From an uncultured Eubacteriales bacterium (lineage in GTDB: Bacteria; Bacillota; Clostridia; Oscillospirales; Butyricicoccaceae), in assembly GCA_910586105.1 (NCBI GenBank), contig CAJUGU010000098.1:1-15824 (forward strand): a stretch of 15,824 nucleotides of DNA, in the 5' to 3' direction. Positions 5,641 through 13,542 of the stretch are shown here, piece after piece. Under the pieces are notes generated by a model that saw nothing but the letters and a program-made list of their open reading frames with translations, ran no database searches and was not told where the DNA came from. Position numbers and translations under genes: made by a program. How positions within the stretch are numbered: the first letter of the stretch is position 1; every line of letters starts with the position of its first letter.

Positions 5641-8600
5641 ATGAAAAAGAAGATCCTCAGCCTGCTGCTGACGGCGACGCTGACGATCGGGCTGCTGCCA
5701 ACGGGCGCGCTGGCAGCCGACGGCGCGGGTGGGGGCAGCCCCCCGCAGACACAGCAAACGGCCGTGCCGGTCGTCGTCACGATCGCCGAGCAGGCGCAAT
5801 GGGAAAACTTCGTTGCGACCGTCAACGCCGACAACACCTATCAGGTGACGCTGTCGGTCGACGTGACCGCCGCGAACCCTGTCCCCACCTTTAAGGGGAC
5901 GCTCGACGGCGGCGGGCATAAGATCGCGTACACGGCGGCGGCTCCGGCAACGTCCCCCGCAGGGACGCAGGCCGCGGCGCCCGCCCGGTACCTGTTTACG
6001 GCGATCGCCGCAGGCTCCACGATCAAAAACCTGAACGTCGTGAGCGCTGGCATCAGCAGCGCAGGCACGGGCGTTACGATTGAAAACTGCACCTGCGAGG
6101 GCGCTATGCCCACCGGCGCGACCATCGTGACCCCGCCCGCTCCCACGACCGACGGTACCGCTGCGCCTCCCGCGACCGGCGCGGAGGCTCCGGCGCAGGG
6201 GACCGAAACGCCCGCCCCGGCCCCGTCGCAGGGCGATAACGCCGCTGCGGGCGATACTGCGCAGGGCGGTTCCACCGGCGGCAGCTCCGCAGGCGACAAC
6301 GCGCAGGGCGGCAGCAACGCGGGCAGCGGCTCGCAGACGCCTGACGACGCGCAGGGCGGCAGCAACGCGGGCAGCGGTTCGCAGACGCCTGACGACGCGC
6401 AGGGCGGCAGCAACGCGGGCAATGGTTCGCAGACGCCCGACGACGCCGCGCAAGGCGGCTCCACCGGCGGCAGCGCTGCGGGCAGCGGCTCGCAGACGAC
6501 CGGCGGCTCTGCCGACGACAACGCGCAGAAAAATCCGGACGGCGATAACAGCGCGAACAGCAGCGACCCGCTGAATCCGACCATGTTCATGTTCCAAGGT
6601 ACGTCCGGCGGTCCCAAGACCTGCAACGCGGGCGAGAGCGTGAAGGTGATCGTCGGTTCCATGACTGGCAATGCTGTGACCGTATGCCGCAGCGATAATG
6701 ACGAAGCGGTCGCGTCGGCAATCCTCGATAAAGGCCGCGCGCTGGTCGAGATCAAGACCGGCGCAGGCACCCCTCTGACCGGCGGCAGCTATACCCTGAC
6801 CGCGCAGGTGGACGGGAAAGCGATCCCCGGCACGCTCACGCTGACCGTTAAGGGCAGCAGCGTTGTGACCGAGCCCAGCCAGCCGTCAACCGTCGCGCCT
6901 TCGACCCCTGCGGCAGGCTCCGATCCCTCGACGGGGTCGGCCGGTTCCAACGGTACGGCTTCCGCGCCGAACACAGCGCCTTCGACCGGCCCGGCCGTCA
7001 CGCCTCCGGCAAGCCCGGCGCCTTCGGATGGCTCTGCCAATGATCCGATCAAAAACATGGGCAGCGCTTTGGATGCGGCGAATTCCGCGATCAATAATGT
7101 TACTTCGGGAAGCTCCGACAGCCTTTCCAATGTCGGGAATGTTTTGGACGGGGTGAACTCCGTACTCAATACTCCCAGCGCGGAAGAGCCAACTACAATA
7201 GAAGAAAATAATACGAATTCTGTTGGTGGGGCAAATGCTGGTGCTAGAGGCAACTCGGTAACTCTCGATACTTCCTTGGGAAATGGCAACCGTTGTCCGT
7301 ATGGCACAGAAATCAAATTAACTGCGAACGTTCAGGATGATAGTGGCAATGCTGTCACAAGCGGTACAGTTACGGTTTACTGCGGGAATGAAGAAGTTGG
7401 CAAGTCTACTTCTTTTGCCGATGGTTCCGCAACGGTTACTATCAAAACCGAACAGAAGGCGCTTTTGCCTAATGAAAACAATACGCAAAAGATTTTAGAT
7501 ATATATTATAAAGGAACTGGCAGCACTAGAAGTGTTGAGGGTACGAAAATCGGCTCATTAACACTTGCGGTCGTTTTGGAAAGCACTCCTGCTGCTGCGA
7601 CAGCTGTTCGTTCCAATGGTCAAGTGACTGTAACGCCTCCAAGTGGCTACAAAATTTGCCAAGATATCTATTCAAGTAGTTATACAGCTTCAGATGCCGA
7701 TTGGAAAACGTCTCTTAGCTATTCGGATTCCACTAAAACGGAAGCCAGTTACTATCTGAGAAATAGTAATGGAATTGTCTTGACCAAAAGAACCGCCACT
7801 ATCACTGAGCAAAGTTCTAACAGTGATGAGGACAATTTGACCAATATTTCCGACCCGGATCGTATACGTGTATTTCAACCTTTGGAGTATACCGGCGAAG
7901 CTCAAGATCCTGAAATTTACGATATCAAAAAGGGGCGGAAACTGACATTAAATCTTGAGTATACGTTGGCATATGAAAACACTGGCTCGGAGACAACAGA
8001 CGAATATCGTACTAGTGTAAGTGACTCAAAATCGGTTACGATATATGGCATAGGCGAACATGGGTATAATGGCGTTGTCACTTTGCCGTATTCTATAAAA
8101 CCGGCTAATGTTACGGTTTCCATCGACAACAGTTCTACAGTCGAAAAGGTGTATGATTCACTGACCACAGTTGACAGCAGTAAAACCGCGGTGACATTTA
8201 CATTGGATGGTGTATTTGATAAGGATAAGGATAAAGTTACCGTAAAGGCTACAAGCTACGCTTTCGATAACGCTAATGTTAATAGCGATGGTGAAAAGAA
8301 AGTGGTGACGGCATCGGACTTGTATCTTGAGGGTGACGCAGCATCTAATTATAATTTGTTAACGAAAGAAGTGTCTGCTGCAATTGGTAAGATTACGCCA
8401 CTGAAATTGGAAGTCGCTGAAGTGACTGCTGACGACAAGGTCTATGACGGTACTACTGAAGCAAAGATTTCCGATGTAAAGTTTAAGGATGGTCAGACAC
8501 TTTTGCCAAGCGCTTATACTGCAACTGGCACATTCAGCCAAAGTGATGTTGGCGAGGATATTGCCGTTACGGTCACAGTTACACCTGTAGATTCCAACAA

Positions 8601-11526
8601 CCTCACCATTGAACCTGCCAGCGGGTTAGCGGTCAAGGCGAACATTACGCCCGCCACTCCTACCAATATTCCTTGGCCTACAACGCTTGAAGGTTTGGTA
8701 TTTGGTACAACACTGAAAGACAGCCAATATAGTTTTAACCTTGGTTTAGAAGCTGATGGTGTAAATGACGAAAAAGTAGCAGGTAAATTTGATTGGGCAA
8801 AACCTGAAACCGTGATTCAAGTTAAAGACACTGCTTACGAGGTGACATTTACGCCCACAGGTACTCCAAGCAATTATGTGTCTGTTACAAAAAGCATTCC
8901 AGCGGTTGTTAGTGCTGCCGAATCTGTGATTGATACGCTCCCAAGCGCTTCTGCTATTAAATATGGGCAGAAACTGAAGGATGTTGAACTGACTGGCGGC
9001 AAAGTAATCACAGCAAATGGAGGAAACGGAACTCCGCTTGATGGCAAATGGGAATTCGATCTTGTTGCAGGCGATGTTGAGCCGACCAAGGTTGGAGAGG
9101 TCTATGCTTATTCGGTGCGTTTCGTCCCGGAAAACTCAAACTACGCAACCGTCAGCTCGGGAACTAAAAAAATAAATGTAACGGTTGAAAAAGCGACCCC
9201 TGCTATCACGATTTATCTGGATAACAAAAATACGGATAATGAGGCGGCTCGCACGATCCAAGCGGGATCGACGTATAGAGTCCGCGCGGAACGTGCAAAC
9301 CCCTATGATGCGACGCTGAAGGATGTACCCGAAGTGACCCTGGAATATTGGATCAAGTCGGATTCCGTAACAAGCGCCTTCAGGCCGGTCACCAACAATG
9401 AGATCGCGATCCCGCAGGAAGCGGACGAAGGCGCAACGCTGGTTATCCGTGCCCGCACAGATGAAAACGAGAGCTATAACAAAGGCGAAAAGACCGTTGA
9501 CATCAGCGTCACGCACCGGGAGGTATTGACCGTCAAAACGTCCCGCAAAGACGCGACCTATGACGGAAAGGGGCATGACGGCCTTTCGACGGTCACGTTC
9601 ACGGATAAGGATGGCAAGGAAGTAAAACTTAACCGCGGCAAAAACGGTTACACCGTTACCTGGGAAGACGCAGGCGGCAATCCCCTTGAGGAAGCCCCGG
9701 TCAATGCAGGTGCCTACAAGGCGATCGTGAATGTCGATACGGCGAAGTATTTCCTTGTATCGGCTCCCGTCGAATTCTCCATCGCGAGAAAGCCGCTGGA
9801 ATGGTCGACCAGTTCGCTGACTGCGGCAAAGCGTGAAGGCAACACCGGGGAAGCGCCGGTATCCGGCAAGCCGTCGCTGACGGGCTATGTCACCGGGGAA
9901 AAGAACAAATACAAGTTTGCCGACGATCTTGACCTCGTGACCAGCGGCTTTGCCAGCAAGACCGAATTCGGTGAATATACCGACGTTTACGCCGTCCCGG
10001 CAGAAGAGGGCAAGACCTGGGCGCAGATCCTTGGCAACCCGCCCGCAAACTACACCTGGCCGCAGACAAAGGACGAAGACGGGAAAACCGTGTTCACCAA
10101 TCCGACCGTGATCGCTTCGGTTCTGCGGGGCGTGCCCGGGCATGAGGACCTTTGCCTGAAATTCGGCGGGCTGTCCTCCACCGTGCCGGAAAACCTGACG
10201 ATGTATGCCGATATTGAAGCGCTCAAGAGCGCGATGCGCAAGGGCCTCAGCAGCGGCATGCGCGGCAAGAATATGCGTTATTATGACGTGCAGCTGGTCG
10301 TCGTAAAGGAAGACGGAACAATGGAACCGGCGACGGCGGAGAACTTCCCGAGCGGCGGCATTGAGATCACGCTGCCGTTCCCGACGGGTACGGACAGCAC
10401 CTATACCTTTGAGGTCGTACACATGTTCGCCACCGGCGACCTGAACGTGCTTGGTACGACCGAGACCTTCAAGGAAGGCAGTTCCAGTAAGCCGCTGACC
10501 AAGGATGAAGACGGCCTGCACTTCACCATCACCGCGCTTTCTCCGCTGCTGGTCGCGTGGTCGACCTCCGCGAAGGACTCCACCGCAACGGACGGCGGCT
10601 CCAACTCCGGGAATATCGGCAGCACCAGGCCAAGCAGCCGCCCCAATACAAGCGTTTCGGCGAAGGAAGACGAATACCGCGTGCGGGTCTCGAGCTCGAC
10701 CGGCGGCAGCGTTTCCGCAGATTCGCGCTATGCCGAGCCGGACGAAACGGTAGAGCTGACGATCAAACCCCGGAGCGGCTACACGCTTTCCTCGCTGACC
10801 GTGACAGACGACAACGATAACAAGGTACGCGTCCGCCGGCAGGGCAATAAATACGTGTTCACGATGCCGGACAGCCGCGTAGACGTGGAGGCGGTGTTTG
10901 CATCGACCACCGTATCAGGCTCGCCGATCCTGTCTCCGAGCCTGACGCTGGGGGCGAACTGCATCTATGGCACGGCCTGCCCGTCGCAGCGGTACCAGGA
11001 TCTGAATACCTCCATGTGGTATCACACCTCGACCGACTATGTCATTTCGCATAACCTGATGACCGGGCTCCCGGACGGCCGGTTTGCTCCGTATTCAACC
11101 CTGTCGCGCGCGATGATCGTTTATATCCTGTACACCCATTCCGGACGTCCGACCGGAAACGGCTCGGCAGGCTTCCGCGATATCGACCGCGGCGCATGGT
11201 ATGAAGAAGCGGTCAACTGGGCGGTGTCCATGGGCATCGTGCAGGGCATCGGCAACAACCTGTTCGCACCGAACGCAGCGGTGACGCGCGAAGAGATCGC
11301 GCAGATGCTGTATAATTACGCCGTGCGCAAGGGGATCAACATCACGGCGACCCAGGCGCAGGTGACGTATACGGACAGCACCCGGATCGGCGCGTGGGCG
11401 CTCCCGGCGGTTACGGCCATGCAGCAGGCCGGCGTTGTAACCGGCAAGTCGGATAATATGTTCGAGCCGCGCACGGCCACGACCCGCGTCGAGACCGCGC
11501 AGATGCTGATGAACCTTTTCGGCTGA
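5641..11526 (+). CDS. Giant SLH-anchored surface protein with YDG/MBG-type Ig-like modules
   Basis: The 1961-residue product starts MKKKILSLLLTATL and has a Sec signal cleaved near ALA-A (residue 25). Residues about 60-150 resemble a short beta-helix unit (GTLDGGGHKI, STIKNLNVV). Residues 180-310 are a Gly/Ser/Asn/Gln linker with 16-residue repeats. After a second Pro/Ser/Thr linker (about 405-470) come an Ig-like domain (about 538-640), two YDG-type modules (KVYDSLTT, about 825-920; KVYDGTTEA, about 925-1005), two tandem modules with G-x-x-LKD (about 1008-1090 and 1099-1183), and an MBG-like module (DATYDGKGHDG, about 1292-1400). A divergent InlB-type repeat ends in FTMPDSRVDVEAVF (about 1679-1753). 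Three C-terminal SLH domains (about 1785-1836, 1845-1898, 1910-1961) anchor it to a wall polysaccharide. No LPXTG motif is present. The role is probably adhesion or surface-layer formation; no enzyme motif is seen. Codon use changes sharply within the gene (about 7190-9240). Confidence 0.93.
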   Translation: MKKKILSLLLTATLTIGLLPTGALAADGAGGGSPPQTQQTAVPVVVTIAEQAQWENFVATVNADNTYQVTLSVDVTAANPVPTFKGTLDGGGHKIAYTAAAPATSPAGTQAAAPARYLFTAIAAGSTIKNLNVVSAGISSAGTGVTIENCTCEGAMPTGATIVTPPAPTTDGTAAPPATGAEAPAQGTETPAPAPSQGDNAAAGDTAQGGSTGGSSAGDNAQGGSNAGSGSQTPDDAQGGSNAGSGSQTPDDAQGGSNAGNGSQTPDDAAQGGSTGGSAAGSGSQTTGGSADDNAQKNPDGDNSANSSDPLNPTMFMFQGTSGGPKTCNAGESVKVIVGSMTGNAVTVCRSDNDEAVASAILDKGRALVEIKTGAGTPLTGGSYTLTAQVDGKAIPGTLTLTVKGSSVVTEPSQPSTVAPSTPAAGSDPSTGSAGSNGTASAPNTAPSTGPAVTPPASPAPSDGSANDPIKNMGSALDAANSAINNVTSGSSDSLSNVGNVLDGVNSVLNTPSAEEPTTIEENNTNSVGGANAGARGNSVTLDTSLGNGNRCPYGTEIKLTANVQDDSGNAVTSGTVTVYCGNEEVGKSTSFADGSATVTIKTEQKALLPNENNTQKILDIYYKGTGSTRSVEGTKIGSLTLAVVLESTPAAATAVRSNGQVTVTPPSGYKICQDIYSSSYTASDADWKTSLSYSDSTKTEASYYLRNSNGIVLTKRTATITEQSSNSDEDNLTNISDPDRIRVFQPLEYTGEAQDPEIYDIKKGRKLTLNLEYTLAYENTGSETTDEYRTSVSDSKSVTIYGIGEHGYNGVVTLPYSIKPANVTVSIDNSSTVEKVYDSLTTVDSSKTAVTFTLDGVFDKDKDKVTVKATSYAFDNANVNSDGEKKVVTASDLYLEGDAASNYNLLTKEVSAAIGKITPLKLEVAEVTADDKVYDGTTEAKISDVKFKDGQTLLPSAYTATGTFSQSDVGEDIAVTVTVTPVDSNNLTIEPASGLAVKANITPATPTNIPWPTTLEGLVFGTTLKDSQYSFNLGLEADGVNDEKVAGKFDWAKPETVIQVKDTAYEVTFTPTGTPSNYVSVTKSIPAVVSAAESVIDTLPSASAIKYGQKLKDVELTGGKVITANGGNGTPLDGKWEFDLVAGDVEPTKVGEVYAYSVRFVPENSNYATVSSGTKKINVTVEKATPAITIYLDNKNTDNEAARTIQAGSTYRVRAERANPYDATLKDVPEVTLEYWIKSDSVTSAFRPVTNNEIAIPQEADEGATLVIRARTDENESYNKGEKTVDISVTHREVLTVKTSRKDATYDGKGHDGLSTVTFTDKDGKEVKLNRGKNGYTVTWEDAGGNPLEEAPVNAGAYKAIVNVDTAKYFLVSAPVEFSIARKPLEWSTSSLTAAKREGNTGEAPVSGKPSLTGYVTGEKNKYKFADDLDLVTSGFASKTEFGEYTDVYAVPAEEGKTWAQILGNPPANYTWPQTKDEDGKTVFTNPTVIASVLRGVPGHEDLCLKFGGLSSTVPENLTMYADIEALKSAMRKGLSSGMRGKNMRYYDVQLVVVKEDGTMEPATAENFPSGGIEITLPFPTGTDSTYTFEVVHMFATGDLNVLGTTETFKEGSSSKPLTKDEDGLHFTITALSPLLVAWSTSAKDSTATDGGSNSGNIGSTRPSSRPNTSVSAKEDEYRVRVSSSTGGSVSADSRYAEPDETVELTIKPRSGYTLSSLTVTDDNDNKVRVRRQGNKYVFTMPDSRVDVEAVFASTTVSGSPILSPSLTLGANCIYGTACPSQRYQDLNTSMWYHTSTDYVISHNLMTGLPDGRFAPYSTLSRAMIVYILYTHSGRPTGNGSAGFRDIDRGAWYEEAVNWAVSMGIVQGIGNNLFAPNAAVTREEIAQMLYNYAVRKGINITATQAQVTYTDSTRIGAWALPAVTAMQQAGVVTGKSDNMFEPRTATTRVETAQMLMNLFG
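6301..6444 (+). repeat. Three 48-bp coding tandem repeats (16-residue units)
   Basis: Units at 6301-6348, 6349-6396 and 6397-6444 each encode AQGGSNAGSGSQTPDD or a near-identical unit (AGNG in the third). Degenerate relatives flank them at 6259-6300 and from 6448 on (AQGGSTGGS). Perfect codon register and near-identical bases point to recent slippage or recombination. They form a flexible linker between signal peptide region and Ig-like modules. Confidence 0.92.
7190..9240 (+). other. Low-GC mosaic segment inside the giant SLH gene
   Basis: Hand-counted GC of single 60-base lines is 48/60 at 6301, then 26/60 at 7261, 23/60 at 7501, 26/60 at 8161 and 22/60 at 8701. It returns to 36/60 at 9541 and 36/60 at 10141. 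Codons such as ATA, TTA and AGA, rare in the flanks, appear only here. The segment covers roughly residues 517-1200: the first Ig-like domain, both YDG modules and both tandem LKD modules. The signal peptide, linkers and SLH anchor keep host-like composition. Boundaries are estimates. Confidence 0.8.
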
Positions 11527-11590
11527 TTACTGGGCGCGGCGGCGGACGCCGGAAGGCGCTTCGCTCCGGAGCCGGCAAGTGAATAAAATC

Positions 11591-11631
11591 GATCCCGTTC
11601 GCGGCTTTCGGCCTCGGGCGGGATCTTTTTT
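11591..11631 (+). terminator. Strong terminator of the giant SLH gene
   Basis: GATCCCG (11591-11597) pairs with CGGGATC (11619-11625), with further GGC/GCC pairing inside the loop, and TTTTTT follows at 11626-11631. A second GC hairpin without a T-run (GCCGG 11548-11552 with CCGGC 11572-11576) lies between it and the stop codon. Confidence 0.88.
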
Positions 11632-11672
11632 CTGGTTTTTTCGGGCGAAAGCGACAAGATCCGCGAAAACGC

Positions 11673-11701
11673 TTGCAAAAACGAAGCCGACCGGATACAA
11701 T
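11673..11701 (+). promoter_or_regulatory. Promoter of ppa
   Basis: TTGCAA (11673-11678) and TACAAT (11696-11701) are spaced by 17 bases, close to consensus. The start near 11708 gives a leader of about 80 nt. The terminator at 11591-11631 isolates this promoter from the surface protein gene. Confidence 0.75.
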
Positions 11702-11789
11702 AGCAGTAGGAAGGTAAGGGCATGCGCAGCGGGACGGCGTACCGTCGCCCCAGACCTGCGCCGCGATCACAGGAAAGGTGGTTCTTTGG

Positions 11790-12365
11790 ATGAATATTTG
11801 GCATGATATCGACCCCAGCCACATCTCCCCGGAAAAGTTTATGGCAGTCATTGAGATCCCCAAGTACAGCAAAAAAAAGTATGAGCTGGACAAACGAACG
11901 GGGCTGCTCCGGCTCGACCGGATCCTTTATACCTCGACCCATTACCCGGCGAATTATGGGTTCATCCCGCGTACCTACGCCGCCGACGGCGACCCGCTGG
12001 ACGTGCTGGTGCTCTGTTCGGAAGTGCTCGACCCGCTCATTATGGTGGAATGTTATCCGATCGGCGTGATCCGTATGATCGACGACGACGAGGTCGACGA
12101 TAAGATTATTGCGATCCCAAGCCAGGATCCGACCTGGAATTTTTATACCGATATCGACCAGCTCCCGCCCCATTATGGCAACGAGATCTCACACTTTTTT
12201 GAGGTGTATAAAGGGTTGGAGCATAAGCATACCGCAACTTCGGACGCCCTGCCGCGCGAGGATGCGATCAAGGTGATTGATGAATGCATGGAACGGTATT
12301 TCGTGCATTACTGCGGCAAACGCCGCTCCTCGAAGAAGCCGCCCGCGCCGCTGCCGGATTGCTGA
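11790..12365 (+). CDS. ppa: Inorganic pyrophosphatase, family I
   Basis: This soluble 191-residue cytoplasmic enzyme hydrolyses pyrophosphate to phosphate and so pulls biosynthetic reactions forward. The family I signature D-x-D-P-x-D-V is present as DGDPLDV with D66, D68 and D71. These, together with the IEIPKYSKKKYE and YGFIPRTY blocks and DDDEVDDKIIAIP, form the metal and substrate site. The chain is somewhat longer than the E. coli enzyme, ending in a basic, Pro-rich tail (KRRSSKKPPAPLPDC). ATG 11790 is chosen because AGGAAAGGTGG (11771-11781) lies eight bases before it; the in-frame GTG at 11778 is inside that site. It has its own promoter and no co-transcribed partner. Many Firmicutes instead use the unrelated family II enzyme. 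Confidence 0.96.
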   Translation: MNIWHDIDPSHISPEKFMAVIEIPKYSKKKYELDKRTGLLRLDRILYTSTHYPANYGFIPRTYAADGDPLDVLVLCSEVLDPLIMVECYPIGVIRMIDDDEVDDKIIAIPSQDPTWNFYTDIDQLPPHYGNEISHFFEVYKGLEHKHTATSDALPREDAIKVIDECMERYFVHYCGKRRSSKKPPAPLPDC

Positions 12366-12449
12366 CCGGTAAGCGGTAGGACACGGCGCGATGAAGTTCG
12401 TGGAGCGTGTTGACGATGGCGCGTTTTGCAGGGAGTTTGATTTTTGCAG

Positions 12450-12475
12450 AGCGGTTTGAGCCGTGGCCGCTTTTC
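12450..12475 (+). terminator. Possible weak terminator after ppa
   Basis: AGCGG (12450-12454) pairs with CCGCT (12467-12471), followed by TTTC. The stem is only five pairs and the T-run only four, so this is a tentative call. The remaining bases between ppa and the next promoter hold no recognisable gene. Confidence 0.35.
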
Positions 12476-12527
12476 AAATCCCGGAGATGGAATATCTTGC
12501 AGCAGCGTGAAAACGGCTTGGCGGGGC

Positions 12528-12556
12528 TTCAAATTTTTCCGCAGGTGTGATATAAT
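12528..12556 (+). promoter_or_regulatory. Promoter of the rpn gene
   Basis: TTCAAA (12528-12533) and a perfect TATAAT (12551-12556) are 17 bases apart, and TGA directly before the -10 makes it an extended element. The start near 12563 leaves a leader of about 44 nt to the ATG. It is one of the better promoter matches in the window. Confidence 0.78.
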
Positions 12557-12606
12557 ATGGGTGTAAGGCCGTAAGCGCTCCGGATCGAAAGAAGGTGGCA
12601 GCATCC

Positions 12607-13542
12607 ATGAATGAAACCGCATCCCCGGCGGCAGATCCGCAGATCAAGGTAAAACAAACCGCAAAAGACAGCGTTTTCTGCGATTTGTTTCGACATCCGA
12701 AATATCTGCTCCAGCTTTATCAGGCGCTCCATCCGGAGGATACCCAGACGACGGAAGACGATATCGTGACCGTCACGCTGACGAACGTTTTGTTGAACCA
12801 GATGTATAACGACCTCGGGTTTACCGTTGGACGGGTGCATCCGCGTCTGATGATCTTGCTGGAAGCGCAGGCGACTTGGACGATCAACGTCATTATACGC
12901 ATCCTGATGTACCTGACCACAACCTGGAAGGAATTCATTGAAAAACATAAGCTGAATGTTTACAGCAGCAAACCGATCGAGCTGCCAAAGCCGGAATTGT
13001 ATGTGATCTATACCGGCGAGCGCGGCCAAAAGCCGGAATGGATTACTCTGGCGGATGAATTGTTCGCGGGCGATGATACGTTTTTAAACGTCCGGGTCAA
13101 GACGATCTATGACGGCGGGAAAGGCGATATTATTAACCAGTATGTGACGTTCACAAGGGTGTATAATAAACAGGTAGCACAGTATGGCCGGATCCGTCAG
13201 GCCGTGCTGGAAACGATCCGGATCTGTAAGGATGCCGACGTGCTGAAGGAATATCTGGAAAGCCGCGAAAAGGAGGTTATTGATATTATGACAACGTTAT
13301 TCGATCAGGAATACGCCATGAGCCGATATGGTGAAGAAATGCATGCGGAAGGACGTGCGGAAGGACGTGTGGAAGGACGTGCGGAAGGACGTGCGGAAGG
13401 ACGTGTGGAAGGACTGACAGAAGCAGTTCTGCGAATGAAAGAAAATGGATTTTCGGAGGCCGCTATCGCGAATACTCTGAAGATTGATTTTCGAACCGTG
13501 TGCCAATGGATTTCCGAATCCACCAAAACACCGCTATGCTGA
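12607..13542 (+). CDS. Rpn-family PD-(D/E)XK nuclease (recombination-promoting nuclease/putative transposase)
   Basis: The 311-residue protein has the Rpn/transposase_31 layout. An N-terminal block (KQTAKDSVFCDLFRHPKYLL) precedes a restriction-like nuclease site with D69 (YNDLGF) and E86-x-Q88 (LMILLEAQ), followed by INVIIRILMYL. Then come PELYVIYTGE, a helical region, and a tail with AEGR-type repeats and a helix-turn-helix-like end (GFSEAAIANTLKIDFRTVCQWI). Such nucleases cut DNA and are toxic. In E. coli the homologues are reported to be gene-within-gene toxin-antitoxin systems acting against phage. Start ATG 12607 follows GAAGGTGG (12591-12598) at a spacing of eight; GTG 12595 lies within that site. 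Base composition is lower in GC than in the neighbours (29/60 at 12781, 25/60 at 13261), suggesting transfer. No inverted repeats or target duplications mark a transposon. Confidence 0.88.
   Translation: MNETASPAADPQIKVKQTAKDSVFCDLFRHPKYLLQLYQALHPEDTQTTEDDIVTVTLTNVLLNQMYNDLGFTVGRVHPRLMILLEAQATWTINVIIRILMYLTTTWKEFIEKHKLNVYSSKPIELPKPELYVIYTGERGQKPEWITLADELFAGDDTFLNVRVKTIYDGGKGDIINQYVTFTRVYNKQVAQYGRIRQAVLETIRICKDADVLKEYLESREKEVIDIMTTLFDQEYAMSRYGEEMHAEGRAEGRVEGRAEGRAEGRVEGLTEAVLRMKENGFSEAAIANTLKIDFRTVCQWISESTKTPLC
13268..13290 (+). promoter_or_regulatory. Internal ribosome binding site and start within rpn
   Basis: AAAAGGAGGT at 13268-13277 is close to a perfect Shine-Dalgarno sequence. It stands 11 bases before ATG 13288, which is in frame with rpn (Met228). 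It is at least as strong as the site used for the full-length protein. The caveat is that codons for Lys-Glu (AAG GAG) produce such sequence by chance. Confidence 0.6.
13288..13542 (+). CDS. Putative internally translated Rpn tail protein (RpnS-like antitoxin)
   Basis: Internal initiation at ATG 13288 would yield the last 84 residues of the nuclease as a separate protein: MTTLFDQEYAMSRYGEEM, the AEGR/VEGR repeats, and the C-terminal helical domain. The arrangement matches the RpnL/RpnS systems described in E. coli. There the separately made C-terminal domain, with a helix of variable four-residue repeats, dimerises and blocks the toxic full-length protein. Here the sequence shows the start signal, the repeat type and the domain position. 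Function as antitoxin is inferred from the family. Independent support is the downstream tail copy, which begins at the equivalent ATG. Confidence 0.5.
   Translation: MTTLFDQEYAMSRYGEEMHAEGRAEGRVEGRAEGRAEGRVEGLTEAVLRMKENGFSEAAIANTLKIDFRTVCQWISESTKTPLC
13345..13416 (+). repeat. 12-bp tandem repeats encoding AEGR/VEGR in the Rpn tail
   Basis: Six units of GCGGAAGGACGT or GTGGAAGGACGT run from 13345 to 13416, the last ending in CTG. Their order, GCG-GCG-GTG twice, makes a 36-bp higher-order repeat duplicated once. Each unit encodes four residues, so unit gain or loss keeps the frame and lengthens or shortens the charged helix. Confidence 0.93.

Noticed and set aside
5554..6597. 347-codon minus-strand frame rich in Arg/Ala/Gly repeats
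   Set aside because: It mirrors the GC-rich repeat linker of the giant SLH gene and runs through that gene's promoter-side leader; no ribosome binding site or domain is seen.
9136..10521. 461-codon minus-strand frame
   Set aside because: It begins where the GC-rich part of the giant gene resumes, which is just where antisense stops become rare. There are no recognisable motifs.
13345..13416. CRISPR-like short repeats
   Set aside because: The 12-bp units are directly adjacent with no spacers and encode AEGR/VEGR in frame within a nuclease gene.
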